Assembly (NCBI GenBank): GCA_044432865.1
Contig: JAWXUF010000014.1
Span: 1 to 27,681, forward strand
Source: JAWXUE01 sp044432865
GTDB lineage: Bacteria > Bacillota_I > Bacilli_A > Acholeplasmatales > Anaeroplasmataceae
Reading direction: 5' to 3'
DNA length: 27,681 nucleotides
The notes beneath the pieces were generated by a model. The model was not told the DNA's origin and ran no database searches. It saw nothing but the letters and a program-made list of their open reading frames with translations. The translations under genes were made by a program, and so were the position numbers. This document shows positions 7,124-15,006 of this stretch, in pieces (position 1 is the first letter of the stretch; each line of letters begins with the position of its first letter).

Positions 7124-7911
7124 GAAAAATATTTTATGTAATTTCGACAATCGTTTCATCCTTAGCGATGATTTTAGTAGTTAATAGTATTAATACAACT
7201 AAAGAAATAGGTGCTGAATTATTATCATCAACTAATTATGTTATTGATGATGCTAATACATTCAGTACAACAGAATTATCTTCATTAAATCAATTGTGTA
7301 GTACATATACAAATGAATATTCTATTTATACATATGTATTAACTTATTCTGGTGTTATTTACGAATCAGATGCAATTAGAAATTCTGAATCATTTATTTA
7401 TTCAAGACATGGGAATGATACGGTTGATGCAATTGTAATAGTTGCTGGTGTATCTAGTACGAGTGGTGGCTCATATATTGGTGTAGAATGTTTTGGTAAA
7501 ATATCTACTTACATTTCTAATAATGATGCATATAATTTAACTGGTGGAGAAGTATTTTCTAACTTAAAACAAGGTAATTGGCATACTGGAATTGAAATGT
7601 TAATAAATGATTCTTATAGCCATATTGATACAAAAATGCTGATGTATTCAATTTTACCTCATGCTATTATTGGTGTGATTGCAATAGTTGTTACAATAGG
7701 ATTAGTTGTTTCTTTAGTATCATCAAGAGGATCTAGAATCACTGTATCACATAATACATACAATGAACCTGGTTCTGCGCAAGTATTAGGTGGATATGAT
7801 AGATACATAACAACTACGAGAACAAAAGTAAGAATTCAATCAAGCAGCGGTGGTTCCGGTGGTGGAGGAAGTCGCGGTGGAGGACGTTCCGGTGGAGGAC
7901 GTTCATTTTAA
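7120..7911 (+). CDS. ydjH: YdjH-like TPM-domain membrane protein with Gly-rich tail
   Basis: This 263-residue protein has an N-terminal hydrophobic segment (residues 4-24), signal anchor or signal peptide. An extracytoplasmic TPM domain follows (about 38-165, beginning YVIDDANTFSTTELSSLNQL), then a second transmembrane segment (about 178-202) and a cytoplasmic tail. The tail ends in a low-complexity Gly/Arg/Ser run with the RSF terminus often seen in TPM proteins. The start ATG overlaps the ydjG stop as ATGA, so the two are translationally coupled. In B. subtilis YdjH is partner of YdjG and YdjI in docking PspA; TPM domains elsewhere have been linked to phosphatase activity or photosystem repair. 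The role here is inferred from operon conservation. Confidence 0.88.
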   Translation: MRKIFYVISTIVSSLAMILVVNSINTTKEIGAELLSSTNYVIDDANTFSTTELSSLNQLCSTYTNEYSIYTYVLTYSGVIYESDAIRNSESFIYSRHGNDTVDAIVIVAGVSSTSGGSYIGVECFGKISTYISNNDAYNLTGGEVFSNLKQGNWHTGIEMLINDSYSHIDTKMLMYSILPHAIIGVIAIVVTIGLVVSLVSSRGSRITVSHNTYNEPGSAQVLGGYDRYITTTRTKVRIQSSSGGSGGGGSRGGGRSGGGRSF

Positions 7912-7933
7912 ACAAACTTAAAGGAGATTTATA

Positions 7934-8851
7934 ATGAGAAAACAGTTTTCAAGTGTTGTTGAGTGGACTGATACAAATCCAAGTGCTATATTTTGGAAGT
8001 TCCCTCACAATGAAATTAAAAAAGGGTCTAAACTTATTTTAAGACCTGGTCAAGATGCAATTTTCTTCAATAACGGGAAAATTGAAGGTATTTTTACAGA
8101 GAGTGGAGATTATGATATCGATTCTAAAATTATTCCATTCTTATCTACATTAAAAGGATTTAAATTTGGTTTTAATAGTGGAATGAGAGTTGAAGTATTA
8201 TTTGTTAACACTAAGCAGTTTGAAGTGAAATGGGGAACGAAAAATCCTATTTTAATTCCAACACCACAATTACCAGGTGGTATGCCGATTAGATCGAATG
8301 GAAATTTCTTTTTCCAAGTAACAGATTATATTAACTTAATTGACAATTTTGCTGGTATGGCAGATGAATTTTTTGTTACTGATATCCAATCAAGAATTTC
8401 TTCTTCATTAGATCAATTATTAATGAAATGGATTTCAAAAGAAGGAAAAGATATGTTCAATTTACAAGCTAATGCTATGGAAATTGGAAATGGTATTAAA
8501 GAAGATTTAGATATGCAAATTATTAATAATGGTATGACAATTAGATCATTTAATATTATGAGTTTCAACTATCCAAAAGAAGTTCAAGATATGATCAACA
8601 AAGCTGCATCGCATGCTATGGTTGGAGATATTGATAAATACACTCAAGTTTCTATGGCTGATAGTTTTGGTAAAGGTGGTGGCAGCGGTGCTGGTACTAA
8701 CATGGCTGAAATGATGATGGGGATGAAGATGGCTGAAAAAATGATGGACAATATGGACAACAAGCAAGCTGCTCCAAAGAAATTTTGTGGTGAATGTGGT
8801 GCACAAGTTACTGCAGCAAAATTCTGTAGCAATTGTGGAAGTAAATTTTAA
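7934..8851 (+). CDS. ydjI: YdjI-like SPFH-domain protein with C-terminal zinc ribbon
   Basis: This 305-residue soluble protein begins RKQFSSVVEWTDTNPSAIFW and carries an SPFH/band-7-like fold (about residues 25-230). A Met-rich linker follows (EMMMGMKMAEKMMDNMDN), then a C-terminal zinc ribbon with C285xxC288 and C298xxC301. It has no transmembrane segment and should associate with the membrane through YdjG/YdjH. The start is placed by AAGGAG about 9 nt upstream of ATG 7934, 22 nt after ydjH. In B. subtilis YdjI is the subunit thought to bind PspA directly. It is the last gene of the operon and a perfect terminator follows. Confidence 0.9.
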   Translation: MRKQFSSVVEWTDTNPSAIFWKFPHNEIKKGSKLILRPGQDAIFFNNGKIEGIFTESGDYDIDSKIIPFLSTLKGFKFGFNSGMRVEVLFVNTKQFEVKWGTKNPILIPTPQLPGGMPIRSNGNFFFQVTDYINLIDNFAGMADEFFVTDIQSRISSSLDQLLMKWISKEGKDMFNLQANAMEIGNGIKEDLDMQIINNGMTIRSFNIMSFNYPKEVQDMINKAASHAMVGDIDKYTQVSMADSFGKGGGSGAGTNMAEMMMGMKMAEKMMDNMDNKQAAPKKFCGECGAQVTAAKFCSNCGSKF

Positions 8852-8859
8852 TTAAAATG

Positions 8860-8890
8860 ACAAGGGAATGTTTATTCCCTTGTTTTTTTA
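8860..8890 (+). terminator. Terminator of the pspA-ydjGHI operon
   Basis: ACAAGGGAAT (8860-8869) pairs perfectly with ATTCCCTTGT (8874-8883) around GTTT and runs into seven T residues. Confidence 0.93.
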
Positions 8891-8899
8891 TGTTATAAT
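8891..8899 (+). promoter_or_regulatory. Extended -10 promoter of the helicase gene
   Basis: TGT-TATAAT (8891-8899) is an extended -10 element directly after the preceding T run. There is no clear -35, because the upstream bases are the terminator stem. Transcription near 8906 leaves a leader of only about 20 nt, just enough for the GTGAGG ribosome site (8912-8917). Confidence 0.6.
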
Positions 8900-8925
8900 G
8901 TTATTAAAGAAGTGAGGTTTTATTT

Positions 8926-10035
8926 ATTAAATATAATGAGTTATTTATAAACGAAAGAATTAAAAAAGCACTAATTGATATAAAGTACAATGAATTGACA
9001 GAAGTTCAAGAGAAAGCAATGCCATCAATTTTCGAAGGAGAAGATGTATTAGTTTCAGCTCAAACAGGTACTGGTAAAACAGCTGCATTTTCAATTCCAA
9101 TTATTAATAATATTTTAAAAGAAAAAGAACGTTTTAAAATTAGAGGATTGATAATTTCCCCAACAAGAGAACTCGCTGTACAAATTCATGAAAATATTTT
9201 AGCTTATTGTAAATATACCAACATAAGATCACTTGCCTTATTTGGTGGAATAAAAGAATCATATCAAAAACAAAAATTGAATCAAGGTGTTGATATAGTT
9301 GTTGCAACACCTGGAAGATTGCTTGATTTCATAAAACAAAAAGTAATAAATTTAAAACAATTAAATTTTTTTGTATTAGATGAAGTAGATAGAATGCTTG
9401 ATATGGGATTTATAACTGATATCAATAAAATAATTTCATATATTCCTAAGACTAGACAGTCAATGTTATTTAGTGCTACAATACCAGATGAGATTAAGCA
9501 ATTAAGTTTGAATATACTAAACTTTCCAAAAGAAATTTATGTAGATTCTAAAGAAGTTTGTGTAATTTATCAAGAAATATATTTTATTGATCAAATTAAT
9601 AAATTGTATTTACTAAAAGATATAATTAAACATGAAAAAATGGAAAGTGTATTGGTTTTTTGTAGGACGAAATTAGCTGCTCAAAAAACATCGAATTTTT
9701 TAAGAGGTAACAATATTTCTTCAGATGCAATACACGGTGATAAATCACAAATAGAAAGACAAAAAGCATTAAAGGATTTTAAAAATAAAAAGATTCAATC
9801 TCTTGTTGCAACAGATGTTGCTGCAAGAGGAATAGATATTGAACTATTATCGAATGTCATTAATTTCGATATGCCTAATGATTATGATACTTATATTCAT
9901 AGAATTGGAAGGACTGCACGAAATAAAAATGATGGTAGAGCCACAAGTTTTTGTAGTGTAGATGAAATGGAATGTTTTAATAAAATCAAAGAAAATAATG
10001 AAGAATTAATTGAAAAAGAACATAAGTATAAATGA
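8926..10035 (+). CDS. DEAD-box RNA helicase with apparent AUU start codon
   Basis: ATP-dependent RNA helicase of superfamily 2, 369 residues, helicase core only. Seen: Q motif (Tyr3 to Gln28, the canonical 26-residue span), motif I AQTGTGKT with Lys51, PTRELAVQ, motif II as D152-E-V-D155 instead of DEAD, SAT, VATDVAARGID, and HRIGRTAR. There is no C-terminal RNA-binding extension. The frame has no ATG, GTG or TTG before the Q motif; the TTG at 8995 would delete it. ATT at 8926 lies eight bases after GTGAGG and falls exactly where homologues begin (Met-Lys-[Phe/Tyr]-x-Glu-Leu). An AUU start is therefore the best reading; a point error or mutation from ATG is the alternative. Likely roles are ribosome assembly or mRNA turnover. 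Confidence 0.85.
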   Translation: MKYNELFINERIKKALIDIKYNELTEVQEKAMPSIFEGEDVLVSAQTGTGKTAAFSIPIINNILKEKERFKIRGLIISPTRELAVQIHENILAYCKYTNIRSLALFGGIKESYQKQKLNQGVDIVVATPGRLLDFIKQKVINLKQLNFFVLDEVDRMLDMGFITDINKIISYIPKTRQSMLFSATIPDEIKQLSLNILNFPKEIYVDSKEVCVIYQEIYFIDQINKLYLLKDIIKHEKMESVLVFCRTKLAAQKTSNFLRGNNISSDAIHGDKSQIERQKALKDFKNKKIQSLVATDVAARGIDIELLSNVINFDMPNDYDTYIHRIGRTARNKNDGRATSFCSVDEMECFNKIKENNEELIEKEHKYK

Positions 10036-10074
10036 TTTATAAAGTGTTGAAAAAAACATAAAAAAGTATTATAT

Positions 10075-10080
10075 TATAAT
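10075..10080 (+). promoter_or_regulatory. -10 box of the HTH-PIN-ankyrin gene
   Basis: TATAAT lies about 19 bases before the start codon. A TTGAAA at 10047-10052 is 22 bp upstream, which is too far for a standard promoter, so the -35 is uncertain. The ribosome site AAGGTGGTGG overlaps the expected start of transcription. Confidence 0.45.
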
Positions 10081-10098
10081 AATAAGGTGGTGGAATAA

Positions 10099-11328
10099 AT
10101 GGTTACTAATAATCTTAAAAAACTTAGAATGGAAAAAGGTACATTACATACTACATTAGTAAAAAAACTAGATATAAGTAATGCGGAAATATATGACATT
10201 GAAAACAATGTTGAAGGTAACGATTTATACTATAATCCAGAACTAATTAAAAAAATATGTAAATTTTTTAATATTAAAGAAAGTGAATTGTTTAATATTT
10301 CAAAAGTTGTAAAAGAAGAAGTCGATTTTCATATAAATAGTTCGAAAGTTGAAAGAGTAGTATTTTTGGACTCATCAACAATTATGAATCATCAGTATTT
10401 TGCGCAGAAATTTTTAAAATATTTTACAAGATTATGTATTACAAGTGTTGTATATGATGAAATTAATAGAAATAAAGAATCTGGACATGGTATAAAAGCA
10501 GATAAAGGTAATAATGCATTCAGACAAATAGAAAGATTTAAAAATTATATTGAGTTTGATTTTCCAGAGATTAACAAAACAACAAATGATGAAATGATAT
10601 ATTACACTGCTTATAATTATGCGCAAAAATATAATAAAATAGATGTATATTTTGTTTCAGATGATAAATCACATACATCTAGAAATACTAAATTAAAAAA
10701 CTTTAAAATTGTTAAAGGTAAGGAATTTGATGAATTGATTAATCAAATAGATTCGTATTATGATGTTGAAGCAACTAAAACATTTTGGACGTATTTAGAA
10801 AAAGGTTCAGAGGCAAGCGCTTTAAGAATGGATCTTGAAAAAATTGATTTGAATTCAATGAATAAAAATGATATAACTCCTTTATGTTATGCAATTACAA
10901 AAGGGTACAAGGAATTATTCAATGCGTTGTTAAGAAGAGAGTCTGTAGATTTGAATATAAGTGGCTGTGCTCCTTTGGGATATGGTGCTATTCATTATGC
11001 AGTAGCTACGAATAATTTAAATTTAGTTAAACAACTTTCTAATAAGGGTATTTACTTAGATTTATTAACAAAGGATACTCAAATTACAAATGTAACACCT
11101 ATTATGATTGCTGCATCAAAAGGAAATATTGATATGTTAAAATATTTACTTGATCAAGGTGTATCAATCAATCAACAAGATAGTAATGGTAATACGGCTT
11201 TACATAAAGCTGCAATTAATAATAAAATAGAAGCATATGATTTATTAATAGAAGAAAATTGTGATACTAATATAATAAACAACAATTACAATAGAGCAGT
11301 TGAATATATATACGAAAATAAGGATTAG
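10099..11328 (+). CDS. HTH-PIN-ankyrin fusion protein
   Basis: This 409-residue soluble protein has three recognisable parts. Residues 4-65 form a Cro/C1-type helix-turn-helix (NLKKLRMEKGTLHTTLVKKL, then NAEIYDIENN). Residues about 85-215 look like a PIN ribonuclease domain: FLDSSTI with Asp91, VYDEINR with Glu121, NDEMIYYTA with Asp164, and FVSDDKSH with Asp188/189, which is the usual acidic set for metal-dependent RNA cleavage. Residues about 255-405 carry four to five ankyrin repeats (TPLCYAITKGYKELFNALL, TPIMIAASKGNIDMLKYLL, TALHKAAINNKIEAYDLLI). It may be a nucleic-acid-guided or self-regulating RNase whose target or partner binds the ankyrins. There is no neighbouring antitoxin. Start ATG 10099 follows AAGGTGGTGG. 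The function is unknown; the domains are seen, the activity is inferred. Confidence 0.85.
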   Translation: MVTNNLKKLRMEKGTLHTTLVKKLDISNAEIYDIENNVEGNDLYYNPELIKKICKFFNIKESELFNISKVVKEEVDFHINSSKVERVVFLDSSTIMNHQYFAQKFLKYFTRLCITSVVYDEINRNKESGHGIKADKGNNAFRQIERFKNYIEFDFPEINKTTNDEMIYYTAYNYAQKYNKIDVYFVSDDKSHTSRNTKLKNFKIVKGKEFDELINQIDSYYDVEATKTFWTYLEKGSEASALRMDLEKIDLNSMNKNDITPLCYAITKGYKELFNALLRRESVDLNISGCAPLGYGAIHYAVATNNLNLVKQLSNKGIYLDLLTKDTQITNVTPIMIAASKGNIDMLKYLLDQGVSINQQDSNGNTALHKAAINNKIEAYDLLIEENCDTNIINNNYNRAVEYIYENKD

Positions 11329-11349
11329 ACATTTGTCTAATCCTTATTT
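11316..11349. terminator. Bidirectional terminator between convergent genes
   Basis: A perfect 16-bp stem (11316-11331 with 11334-11349; core AAGGATTAGACA) has a two-base TT centre and T-rich flanks on both strands. The TAG stop codon of the ankyrin gene lies inside the stem. It terminates that gene and the opposing aminopeptidase gene. Confidence 0.88.
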
Positions 11350-11352
11350 ATT

Positions 11353-12729
11353 TTATTTTGTTAAGAAAATTTTGTATGCTTTATATGTTTCGTGTAAATC
11401 TGCTTTTGAAATTACTTCCCATGGAGCATGCATATTTAATACAGCAACACCAGCGTCAATTACATTCATGTTATAGTTTCCTAAGATGTATGCGATTGTA
11501 CCACCACCACCTTGATCTACTTTACCAAGTTCAGCAGTTTGGAAGTTGATATCATTTGAATCCATGATATTTCTTAACCAAGCTACATATTCAGGGTTTG
11601 CATCATTGCATCCTGATTTTCCTCTAGAACCTGTAAACTTATTAAATACAATACCTTTACCTAAGTAAGCAGCATTTTTAGGATCATTAACAGCAGGGAA
11701 CATTGGATCAACACCAGCTGAAACATCACTACTTAACATATTTGAGTTAGTTAATGCAGTTCTTAAATTTAATAATGTATCTTCTTTATTAATTGATAAT
11801 AATTGTAAGATTGTGTTTTCGAAGTAAAGAGAAGAAGCTCCAGTTGCTCCTATTGAACCAACTTCCTCTTTATCTACTAAAATACAGCAAGAAGTATATT
11901 CAGGAGTATCGATATCTAATAATGCCATTAAAGATGTGTAAGCACACACTCTATCATCATGACCATATCCAGCAACCATGCTTCTATCTAATCCATAATC
12001 TCTTGCTTTACCTTGAGGTAATGCTTGAATTTCAGCACTTAAGAAATCCTCTTCCTCAATACCATATTTTTCATTTAATAATTTTAAGATATATTGTTTA
12101 ACAGGATTTTTCTCATCACCTTTTAAAGGGATACTACCAACCATGATATCTAATGCTTCACCTTCAATAACTTTTGCAGCAGGTTTAGACATTTGATCAG
12201 CAGCTAAATGAATTAATAAATCGTTAATTCCTACGATAGGATCGTTATCATCTTCTCCTATACAAATATCAACAGTAGTACCATCTTTTTTACAAACAAC
12301 ACCATGTAAAGCTAAAGGTAATGTAACCCATTGGTATTTTTTAATACCACCGTAGTAGTGAGTATCCATCATAGCAAATCCATCTTTTTCATATAAAGGA
12401 TTTTGTTTAACATCAATTCTTGGTGAATCGATATGAGCACCTAAAATTCTTAAACCATCCATTAAAGGTTTTTTACCAATAACATAACAAACAACATTTT
12501 TACCCATATTTGTAGAGTATAATTTTTCACCAGCTTTTAATTTTCCACCTTTAGCAATTCTCTCTTCTAATGATGTAAAACCTTTTTGTTTAGCCATTTT
12601 AACTGATTCGTTAGTACAAGTGCGTTCTGTTTTACCTACAGAGATATAATGTTTATATCCTTCAGCAAAATCCATACATTCTTTTAAATCTTTTTCTTCA
12701 TATTTATTCCAAACTAATTTTCCGTACAT
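11353..12729 (-). CDS. M18-family aminopeptidase
   Basis: This 458-residue cytoplasmic zinc aminopeptidase of the aspartyl-aminopeptidase (M18) family trims N-terminal residues from peptides. Metal and catalytic motifs are visible: LGAHIDSPR with His99 and Asp101, GHDDR with Asp258, VDKEEVGS with Glu288-Glu289, SSDVSAG with Asp335, and NMHAPWE with His434. The length matches the family. The start is placed by GGAGG seven to eight bases upstream on the minus strand. It has its own promoter immediately upstream and shares a bidirectional terminator with the convergent ankyrin gene. Substrate preference (acidic or broad) cannot be read from the sequence. Confidence 0.93.
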   Translation of the reverse strand: MYGKLVWNKYEEKDLKECMDFAEGYKHYISVGKTERTCTNESVKMAKQKGFTSLEERIAKGGKLKAGEKLYSTNMGKNVVCYVIGKKPLMDGLRILGAHIDSPRIDVKQNPLYEKDGFAMMDTHYYGGIKKYQWVTLPLALHGVVCKKDGTTVDICIGEDDNDPIVGINDLLIHLAADQMSKPAAKVIEGEALDIMVGSIPLKGDEKNPVKQYILKLLNEKYGIEEEDFLSAEIQALPQGKARDYGLDRSMVAGYGHDDRVCAYTSLMALLDIDTPEYTSCCILVDKEEVGSIGATGASSLYFENTILQLLSINKEDTLLNLRTALTNSNMLSSDVSAGVDPMFPAVNDPKNAAYLGKGIVFNKFTGSRGKSGCNDANPEYVAWLRNIMDSNDINFQTAELGKVDQGGGGTIAYILGNYNMNVIDAGVAVLNMHAPWEVISKADLHETYKAYKIFLTK

Positions 12730-12754
12730 ATTAATTCCTCCATTTTTATTTATT

Positions 12755-12783
12755 ATTATATATAAAATTCAATTCTAATGCAA
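12755..12783 (-). promoter_or_regulatory. Promoter of the M18 aminopeptidase gene
   Basis: Reading the minus strand, TTGCAT (12783-12778) is followed after 17 bp by TATAAT (12760-12755). The promoter starts two bases beyond the stop codon of the upstream transporter gene. No terminator is visible there, so read-through from the transporter genes is also possible. Confidence 0.7.
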
Positions 12784-12784
12784 A

Positions 12785-13381
12785 TTATAACTTTAACATT
12801 ATTCCAATTACTGCAGATAATGCAATATAGAATAATGGATGCATTTTATGTTTAAAGATCATAATACCTAATACAACTGCAATCAATGCGTTCTTTATAT
12901 TTACTAGTTCAAGTATATTAAATCCTGATGATGTATCAACTGTATTAATTATAAGTGGATATGCTAGTGTATATAATGCAGCTGTTATTAATGCCACAGA
13001 AGCAGGTCGTAATCCATAAAATATGTATTGTACAATTTTACTTTGTTTAAACTTATCTAACCAAAATGATATAAATATTATGATAATAACAGAAGGTGTA
13101 ACTAAACCTAATGTTGCTGCAATTGCACCTAATATTTTTTCTACAGTAGTACCAGATACAGTCAGGAATCCTGCGAATGTTGCCATGTTAACTCCTATAG
13201 CCCCAGGTGTGGATTCTGCGATTGCAATAAAATTTAATAATTCTGAGTATGAAAACCAACCCTTAGTAACAACTAAATCTTCAAGGAATGGAATGGTTGC
13301 GGCACCACCACCAATACTGAATAATCCAATTTTAAAAAATTCAACAAATAATTCAATGAATAAGTCTAATTGATCCATCAT
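12785..13381 (-). CDS. Chromate transporter family protein, second subunit
   Basis: This 198-residue hydrophobic protein consists of a single CHR (chromate transporter) domain with about six membrane segments. The signature FKIGLFSIGGGAATIPFLED lies near the N-terminus, followed by ESTPGAIGVNMATFAGF. Short CHR proteins usually occur as adjacent pairs that form one transporter; the partner gene overlaps the start by four bases (ATGA). Export of chromate is known for long and some short family members, but in anaerobic Bacillota the natural substrate is unproven and may be another oxyanion. Confidence 0.9.
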   Translation of the reverse strand: MMDQLDLFIELFVEFFKIGLFSIGGGAATIPFLEDLVVTKGWFSYSELLNFIAIAESTPGAIGVNMATFAGFLTVSGTTVEKILGAIAATLGLVTPSVIIIIFISFWLDKFKQSKIVQYIFYGLRPASVALITAALYTLAYPLIINTVDTSSGFNILELVNIKNALIAVVLGIMIFKHKMHPLFYIALSAVIGIMLKL

Positions 13382-13926
13382 GCTTCTTTACCTCGAACAA
13401 TTAAGACGTTTATTAGTATTCCAACAACTCCGCAAATCAATACTAATATAATAGCTGGTAGTATATCAAATAATGATAAGAATAAAACAGCAAAATACAT
13501 TAAAAGAGTATATGTATCTTTTATATTTTTCTTTAACATAGTAACAACTGTTTTAAAAATTAGCACACACACACATATTGTGATTCCGTTGAAGGCATGC
13601 TGTACATATTCATTATCCATAAAATTTGTTAAGATAGTTGCTATTGCAACGATAAACAAGAAAGCAGGAAAGATAAAACCTAGTGTAGCTACAATTCCTC
13701 CTAGAACTCCTTTTTGTTTAAATCCGATAAAAGTAGAAACGTTTACTGAAATAACTCCTGGAGTACACTGTCCTACTGCATAATAATCTTGGACTTCATC
13801 ACGAGTTGCCCATTGCCTTTTTTCAACAATCTCTTTTTCTAACATAGGAAGAAGTGCATAACCACCACCAAAATTAGTTGCTCCTAATTTAAAAAAAGTG
13901 AAAAATAATTTTATTAATTTTACCAT
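13378..13926 (-). CDS. Chromate transporter family protein, first subunit
   Basis: This 182-residue membrane protein is the other half of the short-chain CHR pair. It carries FKLGATNFGGGYALLPMLEK near the start, then YYAVGQCTPGVISVNVSTFIGF, both typical of the family and parallel to the motifs in its partner. About five to six hydrophobic segments follow. Start ATG is preceded by AAGGAGG on the minus strand. The partner's start overlaps its stop codon, so the two proteins are probably made in equal amounts and assemble with opposite membrane orientation. Substrate is uncertain. Confidence 0.9.
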   Translation of the reverse strand: MVKLIKLFFTFFKLGATNFGGGYALLPMLEKEIVEKRQWATRDEVQDYYAVGQCTPGVISVNVSTFIGFKQKGVLGGIVATLGFIFPAFLFIVAIATILTNFMDNEYVQHAFNGITICVCVLIFKTVVTMLKKNIKDTYTLLMYFAVLFLSLFDILPAIILVLICGVVGILINVLIVRGKEA

Positions 13927-14126
13927 ATTATTCCTCCTTAAAATACATTACTTATAATCATATCATAATATAATGAAAAAAACGATAAATAAAAGCTTAA
14001 TAATAGATTAATTCAATAAATTAATTGTTATTTTTTAAATAATTGATGTTAATTTTTAAAAATACCATAAAAAATGCACTTTTTTTCAAAAAAAACATAA
14101 AAAATATTTTGTTTTTTAAGAATTTG

Positions 14127-14135
14127 TGGTAAAAT
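14127..14135 (+). promoter_or_regulatory. Extended -10 promoter of the pfl operon
   Basis: TGG-TAAAAT (14127-14135) is an extended -10 element. The -35 region (near 14107-14113) is only TTTTGT-like. A/T tracts upstream could act as an UP element. Transcription would begin near 14142, well before pflA. Confidence 0.5.
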
Positions 14136-14192
14136 GTATCCTGTAATTATAAGTTACAAGTTGGAGATGATGCTTAATATTATTATAAAGGC

Positions 14193-14206
14193 TTTTACAT
14201 GTAAAA
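14193..14206. repeat. Perfect 14-bp palindrome in the pfl leader
   Basis: TTTTACATGTAAAA is fully self-complementary. It lies about 50 bp downstream of the inferred transcription start. It may be an operator for an anaerobic or metabolic regulator; it does not match the Rex or FNR consensus as I know them. Confidence 0.4.
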
Positions 14207-14225
14207 TGTTTTAAAAATTCTAAAG

Positions 14226-14246
14226 CAAATTGTTTGATACAATTTG
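14226..14246. repeat. Inverted repeat upstream of pflA
   Basis: CAAATTGT (14226-14233) and ACAATTTG (14239-14246) flank the five-base loop TTGAT. It can act as a DNA operator or as a weak RNA hairpin in the leader, about 40 nt before the pflA start codon. Confidence 0.45.
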
Positions 14247-14287
14247 TAGTATATAGTATTATAGATATTGTAAAGGCAGGTTTTAAG

Positions 14288-15001
14288 ATGGAAGGATACA
14301 TACACTCTTTTGAAAGTTTTGGTACAGTTGATGGACCTGGGATAAGATTCATTGTATTTATGCAAGGATGTCCTCTAAGATGTTTATATTGTCATAATCC
14401 TGATTCATGGGAAACAAAGGCAAATAAAGTTTACACAACTGAACAAGTAAAAAATGAAATAATAAAATATAAAAATTTTATTAAAAGTGGTGGAGCTACT
14501 ATTAGTGGTGGTGAACCATTACTTCAAATGGATTTCATTATTGATTTATGTAAAAAATTAAAGAAAGAAAAGATTCATGTTGCAATTGATACTTCAGGTA
14601 TCACATTCACTGAAGCAAATATTTCAAAATTTGATGAATTAATAAAGTATGTTGATCTATTTTTATTAGACTTAAAACATATAAGAAATGATAAACATTT
14701 AGAATTAACTAAAGTAAGCAATGTTAATATACTTAATTTTGCTAGATACTTAAGTGATAAAAAGAAAGATGTTTGGATTAGACATGTTTTAGTACCTGGT
14801 TATACAGCGAATGAAGAATACTTAAAAGAATTAAAAGAATTTATTGATACATTACAAAATGTAAAGAAAATTGAAGTACTTCCATATCATACAATGGGGA
14901 TAGTTAAATATCAAAATATGAATATTGAATATCCATTAAAAGATGTAGAAGCACCTACAAAAGAAGTAGTTGAAGTCGCAAATAATATATTAAAAGGATG
15001 A
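14288..15001 (+). CDS. pflA: Pyruvate formate-lyase activating enzyme
   Basis: This 237-residue radical-SAM enzyme abstracts hydrogen from the glycine of pyruvate formate-lyase to make the active glycyl radical. The [4Fe-4S]-binding CxxxCxxC is C28-P-L-R-C32-L-Y-C35, preceded by the family's TVDGPGIRFIVFMQG. The SAM-binding SGGEPLLQ follows. Start ATG 14288 is chosen because AAAGGCAGG lies just upstream and MEGYIHSFESFGTVDGPG matches the usual family N-terminus; an earlier ATG at 14234 would add an implausible hydrophobic extension. It is first in an operon with a thioredoxin-like gene and both chains of its target. The target glycine is on a separate 77-residue protein here, so that small protein is presumably its direct substrate. 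Confidence 0.95.
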   Translation: MEGYIHSFESFGTVDGPGIRFIVFMQGCPLRCLYCHNPDSWETKANKVYTTEQVKNEIIKYKNFIKSGGATISGGEPLLQMDFIIDLCKKLKKEKIHVAIDTSGITFTEANISKFDELIKYVDLFLLDLKHIRNDKHLELTKVSNVNILNFARYLSDKKKDVWIRHVLVPGYTANEEYLKELKEFIDTLQNVKKIEVLPYHTMGIVKYQNMNIEYPLKDVEAPTKEVVEVANNILKG

Positions 15002-15006
15002 TTCTG

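Larger units (their letters stand above)
13927..14287. other. Divergent intergenic region between transporter and pfl operons
   Basis: These 361 bases contain no convincing protein gene. On the minus strand there is the transporter ribosome site and a weak promoter, TTTATC (13989-13984) with TATGAT (13967-13962). A very A/T-rich stretch with A and T tracts covers about 14030-14125. On the plus strand there is the pfl promoter, followed by a leader of about 145 nt with two perfect inverted repeats. A 15-codon reading frame (14167-14214, beginning Met-Met) overlaps the first palindrome; it may be a leader peptide or chance. Confidence 0.6.

Noticed and set aside
8936..8950. ATG at 8936 as the helicase start after a frameshift
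   Set aside because: It opens a four-codon frame ending in TAA. The helicase frame is continuous without any indel, so a frameshift is not needed.
8995..10035. Helicase starting at the TTG codon at 8995
   Set aside because: It would remove the Q motif's aromatic residue and helix, has no ribosome site, and the upstream frame encodes a perfect Q motif.
11358..12101. Plus-strand reading frames opposite the aminopeptidase gene
   Set aside because: Leu/His-rich translations antisense to conserved M18 motifs, with no initiation signals.
13023..13783. Plus-strand reading frames opposite the chromate transporter genes
   Set aside because: They are antisense to clear CHR-domain genes, lack ribosome sites, and have low-complexity translations.
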